Shown in pieces: positions 22,593 through 34,291 of a stretch of 64,000 nucleotides of DNA (positions are counted from its first letter, which is position 1; each line of letters opens with the position of its first letter). Under the pieces are notes generated by a model that was not told the origin of the DNA, did no database searches, and saw only the letters and a list, made by a program, of their open reading frames with translations. Source of the stretch: Lonicera japonica (lineage: Eukaryota; Streptophyta; Magnoliopsida; Dipsacales; Caprifoliaceae). The stretch is taken from the NCBI GenBank assembly GCA_021464415.1, contig CM038469.1, positions 9,898,501 to 9,962,500 on the forward strand, given 5' to 3'. The position numbers and the translations under genes are program-made.

Positions 22593-23998
22593 GACTGAAG
22601 TAATGGAAAATTCAGATTTGTACCTATTTTAGCTTTTAGACATTGATTTCAGTCGATCCATCCATAAACGTGTTAGAACTCAAGAGCATAAATGAATCAC
22701 TCACCATTAGAAAATTCAGTCTCAATCTGCAATTTCCTGTATTCATTGCTGCCATTATCCAGAGATATCTGCAGATTGCGCTTGATGTGCTGTCACCGTC
22801 TCATAGGTTTGGGAAACCCTAAACCCTAACCTTTTTGCATGTCAACCAAACTTTCTCGATATCTCTAATTTAAGTTTGTAGTTCTTTGTTTTATTTATTG
22901 TTTTAGAATCTTGTTTTACCATTTTATGATATATTAGGTGATGCTTAATATTTTATTTTTTGTTAATCATTTATAATTTCTGGAAATTTTTGTTTAAACA
23001 ATAACTTTCAATGTGTGCGAAAACTTTTTAGCACTAATGGTTAATCAATCTGCATACAGTCAAATAGAAAAGATTGCAGCATACATATTAAGCCACATAT
23101 TGCAGCATACATGTAAAATGTTGAACTTGTAATTCACCAGTCAAATAGAAAAGATTAAGCACTCTAGAGATGAAACAAACAGATGATGACCAGGTGTCCC
23201 CCAGAGTTCCCTTGACCATTTAAACTAATTTTGAGACTCTATGTCCAACTGTTAAACGAGCTTCCCATCATGCATGATAGGATTTGATTATTTGCTTCTT
23301 TTAGAACTGTTTTTTATGTGTTATAGATAATTGTTAATTTGTTCCGTTAACTGTAAAACTGAGCTTAAGTTTATGAGATTTGATAAAAAAAAAGTTTATT
23401 ACAAAAATAATTATGTTGCTACAGTGTTCTTAATGAATCTCTTACAGTTCTATTCTTTCTCAAAGTGTTTTTTTCTTCTTCTTTGTTGATCATTAATAGT
23501 ACCGATTATTTAGAATTTCTTAATTACTTCTGTCTTCTTGATGATGAGTAATTGGCATTATTTCCTTATTTTCCCCATAAAGGAACTCTAGCCCTGAAAA
23601 TACAAGAGATTTTATATAAAACAAATGTAATGAATTTTAGAAGATTACACAAAGTCGGTCTTGTTTGATGAACTAACCTAAAAATGGATAGGTCACCAAA
23701 CAAGAGGCTGTGGCTAACTAAAGAAACATAATTGTGCGTAAGGGACCCTTATAACTGTCCAGTCGGGTACAATATAAGAAAATCCAAACTTGTCTAATTT
23801 ATTTGTGGCAATTGCCATTGCCACAACAGTGTATTTTGCTTGAACTAGCATCAATATGCACACTCTGTTGGAAATAGCAATTGCTTTTATCAAAAGTAGG
23901 AAGTAAGCAGTGATTTTCCTTTTGACAAAGAATGATAGCTTCATAGCAATTAGATGTTCAGTTTCATAATGCAATCTTCGATAATATATGTATGCAGT

Positions 23999-26900
23999 AT
24001 GTCTACTTCTGGAGTTGGAGACGATAATGGATCAGGAAATGAACAGAATTACAGAGGAAAGAGGAGGACCAGAGAAGAATCTCGAAGTGTAGTTGTTGAA
24101 AAGATGCTTCGGAAGGAAAAAACTGATAGGCTAGTGGTCAAGTTTGACCCCGTAACGGGAAAGAGTGTGGGGAAAATTGGGACGTCATTCAACAACATGA
24201 TTCACCAGATAGTTCGAGATACATTTTCCCCACGTATCACACGATGGGCAGATGTACCAAAAACTGACATTGAGGTCGTCTATGATCGGCTTGATGTAAG
24301 TATTTTACATACTTTTAAATCAAATTTTATTATTTATTTAGTTAGCTCATTTGCTAATCCATAATATTTTTGTAGTTAAAGTTTATCTATCCACATGACA
24401 ATAAAATTGTCATGGATGAAATTGAGAAGCTGCAGATGAAAGCTCTTAGGGAATGGCGATATGCCATGAAATGCCATTGGAAAAAGTTAGGGGGGGAGCA
24501 AAATAAAGAAGCCCCAAAGAGAACCCCCTACAAAAAAGTTGATCCCGAACAGTGGAAGGCTTTGTGCGATTTTTTCAGTTGCGAGGAACAAAAAGTATGA
24601 ATTTACCTTTTTTATTTTAATATTTAAATATATATCAGTCCATTTCTCTTATGCATTATTAATTTATTTGAAGAGCATGGATGTTATGTGTTGATTTCTC
24701 CTACAAAAAAGTATGAAAAAATATAGCATACATTTTGCTCTTAGTGCCTTCAATGGTTTGCTTTTAGTTTAAAAACTTGCTTGAAAAGTTTATAAGTACT
24801 CTAATTCTATGAAAAGACCAATTGATGGTATTGCACTCAACCTTGTTGTATAGACTTACATATCTATATACTATATAGATTATAGTAGTGATGGGATTTG
24901 TTGGACAATTAACTGATCATTAAAATGCAGAATTTTGTAAGAATGATATGTCTCTATCTCTCTCTCTGTTGTGTACTTGGACTGTGTAAAAAGAATATGT
25001 ACTGCTGTGTGTATTTGGATTTGTTTGTGGAAGCATTTATTCTGGGCCAACAATTTTATCTGAGAGTTTACACGCCAAGTAAGTTGGTCAAGGACGAATA
25101 CCCCATCATACAGAGATTTGATTTCGGAAGACTTGATTTTAGGATAATTGGCAATTTTGATTTAGGGATTTTGGATTTGGATTTGATTTAGGGATCTGAT
25201 TTGAAGTTGATTTAAGGATTTGTTTAGGTAGGCTTTGTAAATTCGACCTTAATTTATTCAGGTAGGACACTTGAGTTAATTTTGAGAATCGAGAATGAGT
25301 TCTCTTATGTCCTCTCATTCCCTCTTCCTCCTTTTTCTCTCTCTTTCTTCTGCACCAGTAGTATACCCACTTTTTTTACTTTCTAAAGTTTTCCCATGTA
25401 CATTTAACAAACTGGCTATATGTGCTGCAAGGTTTGATTCTTAGTATCATGGCCTGCTTGTAGACCTAAGCTAATGCTTCCAAATTTCTTCTACATAGGA
25501 AATAGGAAAATTATGGCATAGCATGCTCCTTTGCAAGAATTACTTGTAGCACATCTTAGCACTGCCCATTCACCTTCAGTCTAGAGGTTTAAACTGCAAA
25601 TGCTTTCTAAAAAGGAGAATTATTAGATTCTTTATCTTTGCATTTACAGTTGACAAATTGAGCTTAAAGGAAGATACAGTAAATGGGTCTTCACAGGTTC
25701 TTTCTTATTTTTTCGTTTCTCTACTTTCAATTCCTAATCAATTTTACCCTTTTAGCAAATGGGTCTTGAAATACTTGTTGATTGGGATATACTTTAATAT
25801 GAACACACTTGTTTGTAATTAAATTGATTAAATTATAATAATCTATCTGTTATCACAATTTATAGTAGTAGTAGTAGTAGTACTTAATTTGACTAACATT
25901 TTTCTCTTTTCTTTTATTATAGACAATTTCAGCTAAAAACTCGCATAATAGAAAACAAAGGCCACTTGAGGGGGGACAAGGTTCGAAGACTATAGTGGCT
26001 CATGTCTACGATGGTGTAAGACTATATAATTATTTTATTAAATTAATCGTTATTTAAATTATAAGTAATCGTTATTTAAATTAGAAATAATCGTTTCACT
26101 TATAATTTGAAGGTTGATTTGGTGACCGGTGAGCTCCCTAGTGTTATTGACACATTTCAACAACTTCATTGTAAAGGAAATAGATGGAGGAATGAATACG
26201 CTGCAGAGAAGCACGTAACTTTTTTCAATGAAAAGCATTTTGTATGTTTAATTAGATGATGATATGAAAACTATACAAACTATTATTAATGAAACATGTT
26301 TAGAAAAGTGAGCTTTTATGCTTTTTAAGAATATATATATGTATATGGAAACAGAAAAGAATGGATGGTATTTATCTGATTTGAGTTTTTATGCTTTTTA
26401 AGAATCTTTATTTTGTAAATGAGCTTAATAAAAAATCTCTTGAGTTACCAAATTTCTTGTTCATCATAAGAATATCTGAAGGTTAATACATGAAACTTGG
26501 GATACTTGCAACTTTGATCAAGATCATCAACACATAAATTGACACGAGTACTTCTAGATGGACATATTTATTATGTCAATTATTCATTGGTTATCCTAGT
26601 TAATTTATGTTTGTGGAGGATTTACGTACCATATATCTAGTAGGAATTGTTGTTTATTTTATATTTTTTGATTTTCCAGTTTATAAAGTAATGTTATATT
26701 TTCTCAAGTATAATAGTGTTTTTATTCTTTTGGGCTTGCTGTGGTCTAATGTACATATATAATTATTTTGTTCTCTTTCTCTATCCAGGATGCAATGACA
26801 CATATGCGAGCTTCCCAGCCAGTTGAGTCTGCTGGATCTGTTGAGTCTGGTGACGAGGTGGCCCAGCCGAAAGACTTGGAGATTATGACACAAGTCTTAG

Positions 26901-27235
26901 GCCCTCGATCACGTCATCATAAGGGATATGGTTCTATGCCAAGGCTCAAGGCAGTTGGAGGTAGTCGAGCAACCAGCAGCAGAGGCACCTACGAAGACCG
27001 CGAGAAGGACAAAATTATTGCCACTCTCAAAGAACAAGTGGCTAGTCAAGAAGAAAAAGTGGCTGGTCAAGCAGAACAACTAGGTGCTCAAGCAGAGCAA
27101 TTGGCTGCTCAAAATAGGAGGCTGAATGAGACGAACGAAGTCTTAGCTCAATTGCAAAAATTCATACCGGGATTCCAGTTTCAGCCCCCAACAGGACCTT
27201 CAAGTGACACTTCCAACAATCTCTCAAATAATTAG
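23999..27235 (+). CDS. TNPA-like Transposase_24 (Ptta/En/Spm) protein, five exons
   Basis: Exons at 23999-24295, 24376-24594, 25923-26015, 26113-26214 and 26789-27235 are all divisible by three and bounded by GT and AG. They give 385 residues with no internal stop. The start (MSTSGVGDDNGSGNE) follows a tatgcag acceptor. Residues 20-100 are basic then include VVKFDPVTGKSVGKIGTSFN. Residues 100-235 carry the family core: LREWRYAMKCHWKKL, YKKVDPEQWKALCDFF, KNSHNRKQRP, GSKTIVAHVYDG, GELPSVIDTFQQLHCKGNRW. Residues 306-362 form a heptad-rich, glutamine-rich coiled coil (EEKVAGQAEQLGAQAEQLAA), likely for oligomerisation. In En/Spm-type elements this class of protein binds the subterminal repeats at both ends and brings them together; here those would be the GGCGCG arrays. 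The intact frame suggests recent constraint or recent insertion. Confidence 0.85.
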
Positions 27236-27462
27236 GATGTTGATTTTGTTATTTTTGACTATGTTTAGTTTATTTGTATCGACTTTTAAGATATCACAAT
27301 ATGTATGTTACTATGATACTGATAAGTTATCCAATCTATCCTTTTTTATTATTGTGATATTGGTTCAGCTTAGCATTTACTATTAATATTAAAAAATATA
27401 TATTATACAGTGTATTTATATTTAATTTTTAAATAAAAAAATTAAAAGTAGTTTACCTATGT

Positions 27463-28185
27463 TGGCGCGTTTTCTACAAAGTGTCAGAAAAAGTCATTTT
27501 TTCCGGCGCGTCAAATGCGTCAGGAAAGTAATTGTGCTTAGGAAATTGATTTTTTCCGGCGCGGCTAACGCGCCAGCAAAAAGTATCTTTCTCGGCGCGT
27601 TACCAAACGCGTCACTAAAAGATATCTTTTACGGCGCGTCTAACGCGCCAGGAAAAGTAATTGTGAATAAGGAAAATGATCTTTAATGGCGCGTTTAACG
27701 CGCCAGCAAAAAGTATCTTTCCCGGCGCGTCACCAAACGCGTCACTAAAAGATATCTTTACGGGTGCGTCGAACGCGCCAAGAAAAGTAATTGTGCCTAG
27801 GGAAAGTGATCTTTAATGGCGCGACTAACGCGCCAGCAAAAAGTTTCTTTCCCGGCGCTTCACCAAACGCGTCACTAAAAGATATCTTTGCCGGCGCGTC
27901 TCACGCACCAGGAAAAGTTCCTTATACGTCGGTAAAAGTATTCTTTGAAGTCAAAATGCCATACACTTTCAATGGCGCACTGATTTTTACCGGCGCGTTT
28001 TTGCGCCACTAAAGAGAACTTTTGCCGACGCGTTAAATTTTGTGTCGAGAAAGGTCATTTTGTTACTTTTGCCGGCGGACTTTCTCCGGCGCTCTTTGCT
28101 GGCGCGAAAACACGTCGCTAAAGATTAATATACTTTTACCGGCGCGTTTTGCATACTTTTCCCGGCGCGTCGATGCGCCACTAAA
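27463..28185. repeat. Right subterminal array of CACTA B with 130-bp tandem units
   Basis: The same ggcgcgt...acgcgcc motifs as the left end, here organised in three tandem units of 130 bp: cgccagcaaaaagt recurs at 27571, 27701 and 27831. Simpler motif repeats continue to 28180. ORFs read through the array are by-products of the repeats. Confidence 0.85.
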
Positions 28186-28207
28186 AGTCTTCATTCTTGT
28201 AGTGAGA

Positions 28208-29814
28208 TGATGCGTGTAAGTACAATATCATTGATATCATACCAAATTTAAATCCGACTGTCATAATCCCCATTTCAAGTAGATGGAAAAAGACGATTAA
28301 GTGTTAGTCTGCGAAAAAAACCCCAATCCTCAAATACAGAGATGGGTACAAATAAGCCTTTAATAGCATTCCATTACACCAAGAGTACTAATTATTCAAT
28401 TTCCATCATCCTCCATAATGCAAAAAAAGAATGTCATATCAATGAAATGAGAATAAAAGAGACTTCTTTTGTTTGTACGTGTGGGAGGAATAATTGGTTG
28501 CCATCTATATCTTTACTTGGCAGCCATCTAGTCAACACAAAGTATTAATGGCTACATGCTTATATACACCAACCTCTCCGGGTCATATGCTAGCATATGC
28601 CCCGAAAAACACAACACTTCAAAACAATGATTGGAGGACAATATTTACCTGAATGAGATAACTATGAAGCCAACGCAGCGCTTGTGGGAATGTTGTAACT
28701 AATATGTTAGCAACTATGAGACCTTGTTCATGGGAAGAAAAGGGAAAGGAAAAATAAACAAAAGGTCAGCATTATTTTCATTATCATTAACAAATGGTAA
28801 TAACTATGAACCCAATTCATTATCTTTATAGGCAACGTCGTCAAAAAAAATTAAAAATAAATAAATAAAAAGTTATACCCTATTATACATCTTAAATACC
28901 TGTTGATTGATTAATTTACTCCACAGTATTTATATTGGCTGGTTTGACTCGGTTTATGAAACATGAGAAAGGCTCTAACCGAAATAAATAAATAGAAGTA
29001 AAATTTTAATTAGCGCCACAAAACATGTGAGAGGACGAGATAACCTCATCATTGATTCACTCTTTTAAGGTTGCTTTGTTTATCTTTCTCATCTTTCCAG
29101 GTGGCATGTCATTTTTAATAAATTTATAATAATTATTTCTGAGCAAAACTCAGATCACAACACTTAAGCCAAAGAATAAACAATCCCTCAAAATATGGTA
29201 CATTCGAACTATCTTATCACGATTAATTACTTCTCTGGTATGTATATATATATGTTCATGATATGGTGATAAACTAAACTAATTGAAACCTTACTATTTT
29301 GGCAAAAAAATCCAAATTTCAGAATATAAAATTTAGAATTGAAACAATACCTTTAATTAGGTTTAACATACTCAGAGGAGATTAGCAACCTCGAATCTGT
29401 ACAAACCCTAACCAGCGAACTTGAGAGTTGGTGAGTAGCAACCTCGAATCTGTGATAGTTTGAGATTTGAGAGCTGGTGAGTAGTAACCTTGAGAGCAAC
29501 GATTTGAAGAGGCTAGGGCTGGCGAGTAGCTTTGTGGGTTTGAGATTTGGAAGGGAGGCTAGGGCTCCGCGTGAGTTTAAGATTTGGAAAGGGGTTGCGA
29601 GGGCTGAGCGTGGGTTAGAGATTTGGAGAAGAGCTACATGGGTTTGAGATTTGGTGGGGAGGAGCTGCGAGGGTGAAAGTTTGGGGGCTTGAAAATTACG
29701 AAGGGGGAGCGAAGGGGAGGGGAAATGAGGAAAGGGGATAATGAAAATTAAGAGAGGGATACTGGAAATTTTAATCCCGCTCATATTTCGAGCCTCCATT
29801 TAGAAGTTGTTTCG
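28208..29814. other. Interior of CACTA A, right of the nested element, no gene
   Basis: Mostly AT-rich. At 29375-29720 short repeats (ggtgagtagyaacct, gggtttgagatttggwa, ggctagggct) generate a minus-strand ORF of 148 residues that is leucine, serine and proline-rich with no family signature. I regard it as a repeat artefact or a leader. Confidence 0.5.
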
Positions 29815-30000
29815 GTTTAGGATCGATACAACTGTTACGTTCATATTGTCACGGTCTAAAACCGTGACAATTTTACAAATTAAGAGTAATATATTAAAAA
29901 ACAGTGCCAGTACGCCCTTATCACGGTTTGAAACCGTTACAACCCTTTATGACGGTCCAAAACCGTGACAAAGCCTCCGCGCATTTTAGTGACATTTTGC
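29815..30000. repeat. Right subterminal repeats of CACTA A
   Basis: attgtcacggtctaaaaccg, tatcacggtttgaaaccgtt and gacggtccaaaaccgtgac match the motif at the left end of the element. Confidence 0.8.
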
Positions 30001-30016
30001 CAGATTTGGTGCAGTG

Positions 30017-30800
30017 GTTCTTGCCACTCCAGAATTATCTTTATCAAATTTTTCAAGAATATTGTCAACATAATGAGATTGACTTAATATAAGTTCTTTT
30101 GAAGTTCTTATGAGTTTAATTCCTAAAATAACATCAGCTAGACCTATATCTTTTATGTCAAATCTTGAATTCAACATGTCCTTTGTAGATTTAATCATCT
30201 TATCATTACTTCCAACAATAAACATGTCATCTATGCATAAGCAAACAAAGACATATCCATTCTCAGTGTCTTTGACATAAACGCATTTGTCAAATTCAGT
30301 GATTTTGAATCCATTTACAATCATGGCGTTGTCAAATTTCTCATGCCATTGCTTTGGTGCTTGCTTTAAGCCATACAAAGACTTCACCAATTTACAGACT
30401 TTCTTTTCTTGACCAGGAGTGGAAAAACGTTCAGGTTGTTCCATATAGATCTCTTCTTCTAAATATCCGTTAAGAAAAGATGTTTTCACTTCCATTTGAT
30501 GTAATTCAAGATTGCACAAAGCGACAATTGTAAGTACCATTCGAATGGAATTTATTCTCGTCACAGGAGAATATGTATCAAAGTAATCAAGACCTTCTTT
30601 TCGTCTATAACCTTAGATCACAAGCCTTGCTTTATATTTATCAATTGATCAGTCTTCTTCCATTTTTCTTTTGATTATCCACTTGGAACCTAGAGGTTTG
30701 CTCCCGATAGAGGATCCACTAGTTTCCAAGTTTGATTTTGCAAAATAGAATCAATTTCACTCTTAATGGCCTCTTTCCATAAAGGACCATAATTTGTATT
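30017..30800 (-). pseudogene. Copia reverse transcriptase, broken
   Basis: Blocks in order on the minus strand: NQTWKLVD and PLGSKWI-type sequence near 30750-30690 with stops and frame breaks, YKARLV followed by a stop, then an open stretch from 30564. That stretch holds VEVKTSFLNGYLEEEIYM-type sequence (here MEVKTSFLNG), VCKLVKSLYGLKQAPKQWHE, the active-site box LCIDDMFIVG (copia consensus YVDD, here CIDD), LGIKLIRT and SQSHYVDNILEKF. The 192-residue ORF over-runs into CACTA A at its end. RT copies element RNA in virus-like particles. At least two stops upstream of 30564 and the transposon insertion make it inactive. Confidence 0.88.
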
Positions 30801-30818
30801 CATAGTTTCTCTATAAGT

Positions 30819-32173
30819 TTAAGGTTCACCTTCTAGCATATATGTCAAAAAATCTAGACCAAAAGATTTTTTCGTCCTTACCCTTTTGCTACGTCTAGAC
30901 TCTACATCAACTTTCTCAACTTCCTCATGAGTATCGTTGATAGTCTCATGTGTTTGCTTAGAAGAATTAGTTTCTTCTTTCTCACATGGAAACACATTTT
31001 CAAAAAATACATTCCTCGATTCCATGATTGTGTTCTTGTGTATATTAGGTATATTATATTCATATACAAGAAATTGATAAGCGTTACTATTTTGTGCATA
31101 TCCAATGGAAATGCAATCAACCGTTTTTGGTCCTATTTTCACCACTTTAGGTGGATGTATAACCACTTTGGCAAGACAGCCCTACACGTGCAAATAATTG
31201 TAGGATGGTTTTCTTCCTTTCCATAACTCATATGGAGTTTACTCCTCTTTCTTTTTGGGTACCTTATTTAAAAGGTAGTTAGCCGAATAATGGCTTCTCC
31301 CCACATGTTTGGTGGCAAACCCGAACTAATCAACATTGCATTCATCATTTCTTTCAATGTTTGATCCTTTCGTTCAGCTACTCCATTTGATTGAGGAGAA
31401 TAAGGTGCAGTCATCTCATAAATAATTCCATTTAGCACATACAACTCAACAAATGGAAATTAATATTCACCACCTTGGTCACTTCTAAGTACCTTGATTT
31501 TCTTATTAAGTTGATTTTCAACTTCATTTTTATAGAGAACAAATTTCTCTATTACTTCATCTTTACTTTTGAGTAGATACGCATAACAATATTTCGTGCT
31601 ATCATCAATAACAGTAATAAAATATTTATTACCACCTCTAGTTTGTGTCATCTTTAAATCACATATATCACTATGGATCAAATTAAGGGGTCCAGTGTTT
31701 CTTTCAACATTAGGAAAGGAATATCTTGTTAGTTTTTCATCTACACAAGTTTCACATTTGTGTTTTAAATCAATTTGAAAAGAAGGTACATGATTTATAT
31801 TAATTAATTTTCGTAAAGAATCATAATTAACATGTCCTAGTCTACCATGCCATAAATTTGAAGACTCAATCATATAAGCAGAAGAAGTATCTTTATTCTC
31901 ATTATTGATAATAGTGATTACATTCAATTTAAAAAGACCTACAGTCATATACCCCTTCTCCACATACATCCCAGATTTAGACAAAACAAACTTATCAGAC
32001 TCGAACACAAGCTTGAATCCATGATTATTTAGCAATGAACCAGACACCAAGTTCTTACGGACTTCAGGCACATACACTACGTTGTTCAGAGTCAAAACCT
32101 TCCCAGACGTAATCTTGAGCAACATTTTCCTTTCACCTTTAATTTCAGAGGTGACATAATTCCCCATGTACAT
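30819..32173 (-). pseudogene. Copia integrase and connecting region, broken
   Basis: The open stretch 32173-31460 begins in the pre-integrase region (LNNVVYVPEVRKNLVSGSLL), then the HHCC zinc site (LWHGRLGHVN ... CETCVDEK), then the catalytic core with LIHSDICDLKMTQTRGGNKY, FITVIDDSTKYCY and KVLRSDQGGEY, giving the first two catalytic Asp. A frame change at about 31460 leads into AERKDQTLKEMM-type sequence carrying the Glu at about 31360, then PPNMWGEA. The stretch 31166-30819 holds the connecting region (KVVKIGPKTVDCISIGYAQN; SRRSKRVRTKKSFGLDF). Integrase joins element cDNA to chromosomes. At least two breaks are present. Confidence 0.85.
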
Positions 32174-32194
32174 CTTCTCCCCATTCTCAATAGG

Positions 32195-32960
32195 TTAGAA
32201 AGTGGAGAACATATTTCTATCAAAGCACACGTGACGAGTGACACCAGTATCTATCCACCAGTCTTTTCGGTTTGATCCCACCAAATTCATTTCAGAAATA
32301 ATTGCCGACAAGTTGATATCTGAAACATCTTGAGCAATTCCTTCAATCATATTTGCTTTCTTGTTTCGGTTCCTTTTGGGTAGCCTACAATCGAAAGATT
32401 TGTTACCTAATTTGTTACAGTTGAAGCACTTGCCTTGAAACTTTGACTTTTTGGAGATTCCTCCTTTTGGCCCCAACACTTTTCCTTTGCCCTTGTTATT
32501 ATTGTTATGATTCCTTTTCGAACTTTGACTATGTCCACCACATTTGCCTTGGCGACAAATGAAGTGGTCTTGGTCTCTCCTTTTTCTGACCCTTTGTTGT
32601 CTTCTTCAATTAGAAGTCTAACAATAAGGTCCTCAACTCCCATTTCCTTTCGTTTGTGCTTTAAGTAATTCTTAAAGTCTTTCCATACCGGAGGCAAATT
32701 TTCAATTATGCATGCTACTTGGAAACTTTCACTTAAAGTCATTCCTTCAATGTGGACTTCATGCAAAATCAGTTGAAGATCTTGGACTTGGCTTATTACT
32801 GTTTTGGAATCAACCATTTTAAAATCAAGGAACCGGCCAACAATAAACTTTTTGGTACCGGCATCCTCGATTTTATAATATTTCTAGCCAAGTAATCCGC
32901 TTGGTTCCAAGCATCTATGGCACTTGAGCAATGGGGGTAACGAAATTCGTATTAGTAGTC
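32195..32960 (-). pseudogene. Copia gag and protease region, broken
   Basis: Starting at about 32960 (MTTNTNFVTPIAQVP then a stop), gag motifs follow: [34 protein letters not shown], and the CCHC knuckle as [14 protein letters not shown], in which the usual His is Ser. The protease start is seen as WWIDTGVTRHVC (consensus WxxDSGAxxH). At least three frame breaks occur. Gag forms the particle and protease cleaves the polyprotein. Confidence 0.82.
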
Positions 32961-33333
32961 ATTGTACCTTAACAAACACAAACAAAAAGTTAATTCACAG
33001 ATTAGCAAAACAGAAACAATTTAGATAATTTTTAAGTTCCAGAAACTACAATTTTACTCGGCCAAACCATAGTAAAAATTTACTCGGTACAAATTTTCCC
33101 TTCGTAACACTTTCTTCGGGAAAGTTGGAAATTTTCCTACTCAGCAGACATATAAATATTTTTTTTTCTTTACTTAGCAGAAAAAATTTCCTACTCGGTA
33201 AAATTTTTCTGCTCAACAGACAATTTTATTTTTTTTACCTCGGAGATTTTCCAAAACTGATAATTTTTCTCGGCAAAAGATTTCTCCTTGGCAGAAACTT
33301 TGCAAAACAAAATAAGCGTTACTGTTTAAAGAT

Positions 33334-34291
33334 TGTTAGAAAATGACGCACAAAAACAGAATTAAAATACAACAATATTGGAAAAATTCGAAAAGAGATT
33401 AAGCCCGAGTCTTGTGTACTACAAAATTCCCTTAAAACAATTATGCCGCCTCACCGAAGGTTCTTAGAGGCTTCTTATGCCGTTTGTTTCCTAAGGTAAA
33501 ATAGGTGTATAATGTCTACCTTAGCATGCAGGTGTCACTCACTTTCGAACTGAATAACTCGTCGGAATTGTACCTACCACCGAATTGAACAAAGAAGGAT
33601 GAAGAAAGTTGTATAAGAGAAGAGAAAATGAGATTATGATTTTCATGTATATTGAGAAGATAGAATAGCTGCCAATTTATAACCACATGGGAAATGTTGA
33701 GCATTAATCTTGATTATTAAAACAAAAACCGTTTTTGGTTTAATGGAAAACAAATATACCAATTAATTCAGACGTTTCTGAATTAATTGGACAATTTCAA
33801 ACATTCAAAATTTCGAATTTCAAATGGAGAAAAAAAAATTAGCTTTAAGTGCAAAACTGGGCCCCATGCTGTTGGCTGTTTTCGGTTCGACATCCGTTTC
33901 CTCACACAAGCTTAGCCTGTGCCAAGCCAAATTCAATATGTGATTTGCACCCGCTATGATTTGCACCCCCCTGTGCCTATGTCTGCAAGAGAGAGCCTTA
34001 TTTTTCTTAGAAGCTTATGAGTTAGTGAAAGGTGATTCTTTATAAACTCATAACTTTTCCCACAAAATTCCAGTGTGGTACTTAACACTTCCCATTCTAT
34101 TTTTCATCTCAAGTAGCTCACTTTGGGTGACAATATCTCATTAGCTCGATATCCATTTTTAGCAAATAAATATACCATTTCGATGTACTCACAGAGGAGA
34201 ACATGAATCCGTAATAATATTTCAAAACCGATCATTTGGTTTTAAACAAATTTTCTCCAAAAATGGTGTAAACACTTATTTTTTCCAACAT
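33334..34291 (-). repeat. Probable 5' LTR of the copia element
   Basis: On the minus strand it starts TGTTGGAAAAAATAAGTG (34291 downward) and ends ATTTTCTAACA (33334). It contains a TATA-like ataaattgg and a U5-like cgggcttaatctc stretch. No second copy is available for comparison and the PBS is not clear, so the inner border is uncertain. The 370 bp between the LTR and gag hold leader sequence with ctcggyaaaatttt-type short repeats. Confidence 0.5.

Larger units (their letters stand above)
21214..28204 (+). mobile_element. CACTA transposon B, nested in A (TSD aga)
   Basis: Left end CACTACAAGAAACATAACC (21214) and right end cattcttgtagtg (to 28204), with TSD aga at 21211-21213 and 28205-28207. 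Length is 6,991 bp. Both ends carry arrays of ggcgcgtt...aacgcgcc motifs. It contains a five-exon Transposase_24 gene with all borders intact, but I see no TNPD-type (Transposase_21) gene. It would therefore depend on another element for the catalytic protein. Confidence 0.92.
19529..30016. mobile_element. CACTA transposon A (non-autonomous, TSD gtt)
   Basis: The left end is CACTACACCAAAATACC (19529) and the right end ...ggcaaaatctggtgcagtg-type sequence, read tttggtgcagtg to 30016, so the termini are CACTACACCAAA / CACTGCACCAAA. The 3-bp TSD gtt is at 19526-19528 and 30017-30019. Total length is 10,488 bp, but 6,994 bp of this is CACTA B plus its TSD, so A itself is about 3.5 kb. No transposase gene is visible in its own sequence. 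Subterminal repeats built on tcacggttt...aaaccgtgac lie at both ends. Confidence 0.9.
30017..34291 (-). mobile_element. Ty1/copia retrotransposon, degraded, split by CACTA A and C
   Basis: From right to left the order is LTR, gag with CCHC, protease trace, integrase, then RT, which is the copia order. The remaining RT/RNase H lies beyond CACTA A at 19138-19528. Many stops and frame changes break the coding part. The second LTR would lie left of CACTA C and was not found. Confidence 0.85.

Noticed and set aside
22815..22832. Two telomere-like units (aaaccctaaaccctaacc)
   Set aside because: Too few units for an interstitial telomere; more likely a chance telo-box within an intron.
24925..25191. 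88-residue ORF with a hydrophobic start that could be taken for a secreted protein
   Set aside because: It lies in the intron between exons 2 and 3 of the CACTA B gene and has no coding features beyond openness.
29353..29799. 148-residue minus-strand ORF in CACTA A
   Set aside because: Low-complexity, built on short DNA repeats, no domain, and present in an element otherwise without genes.
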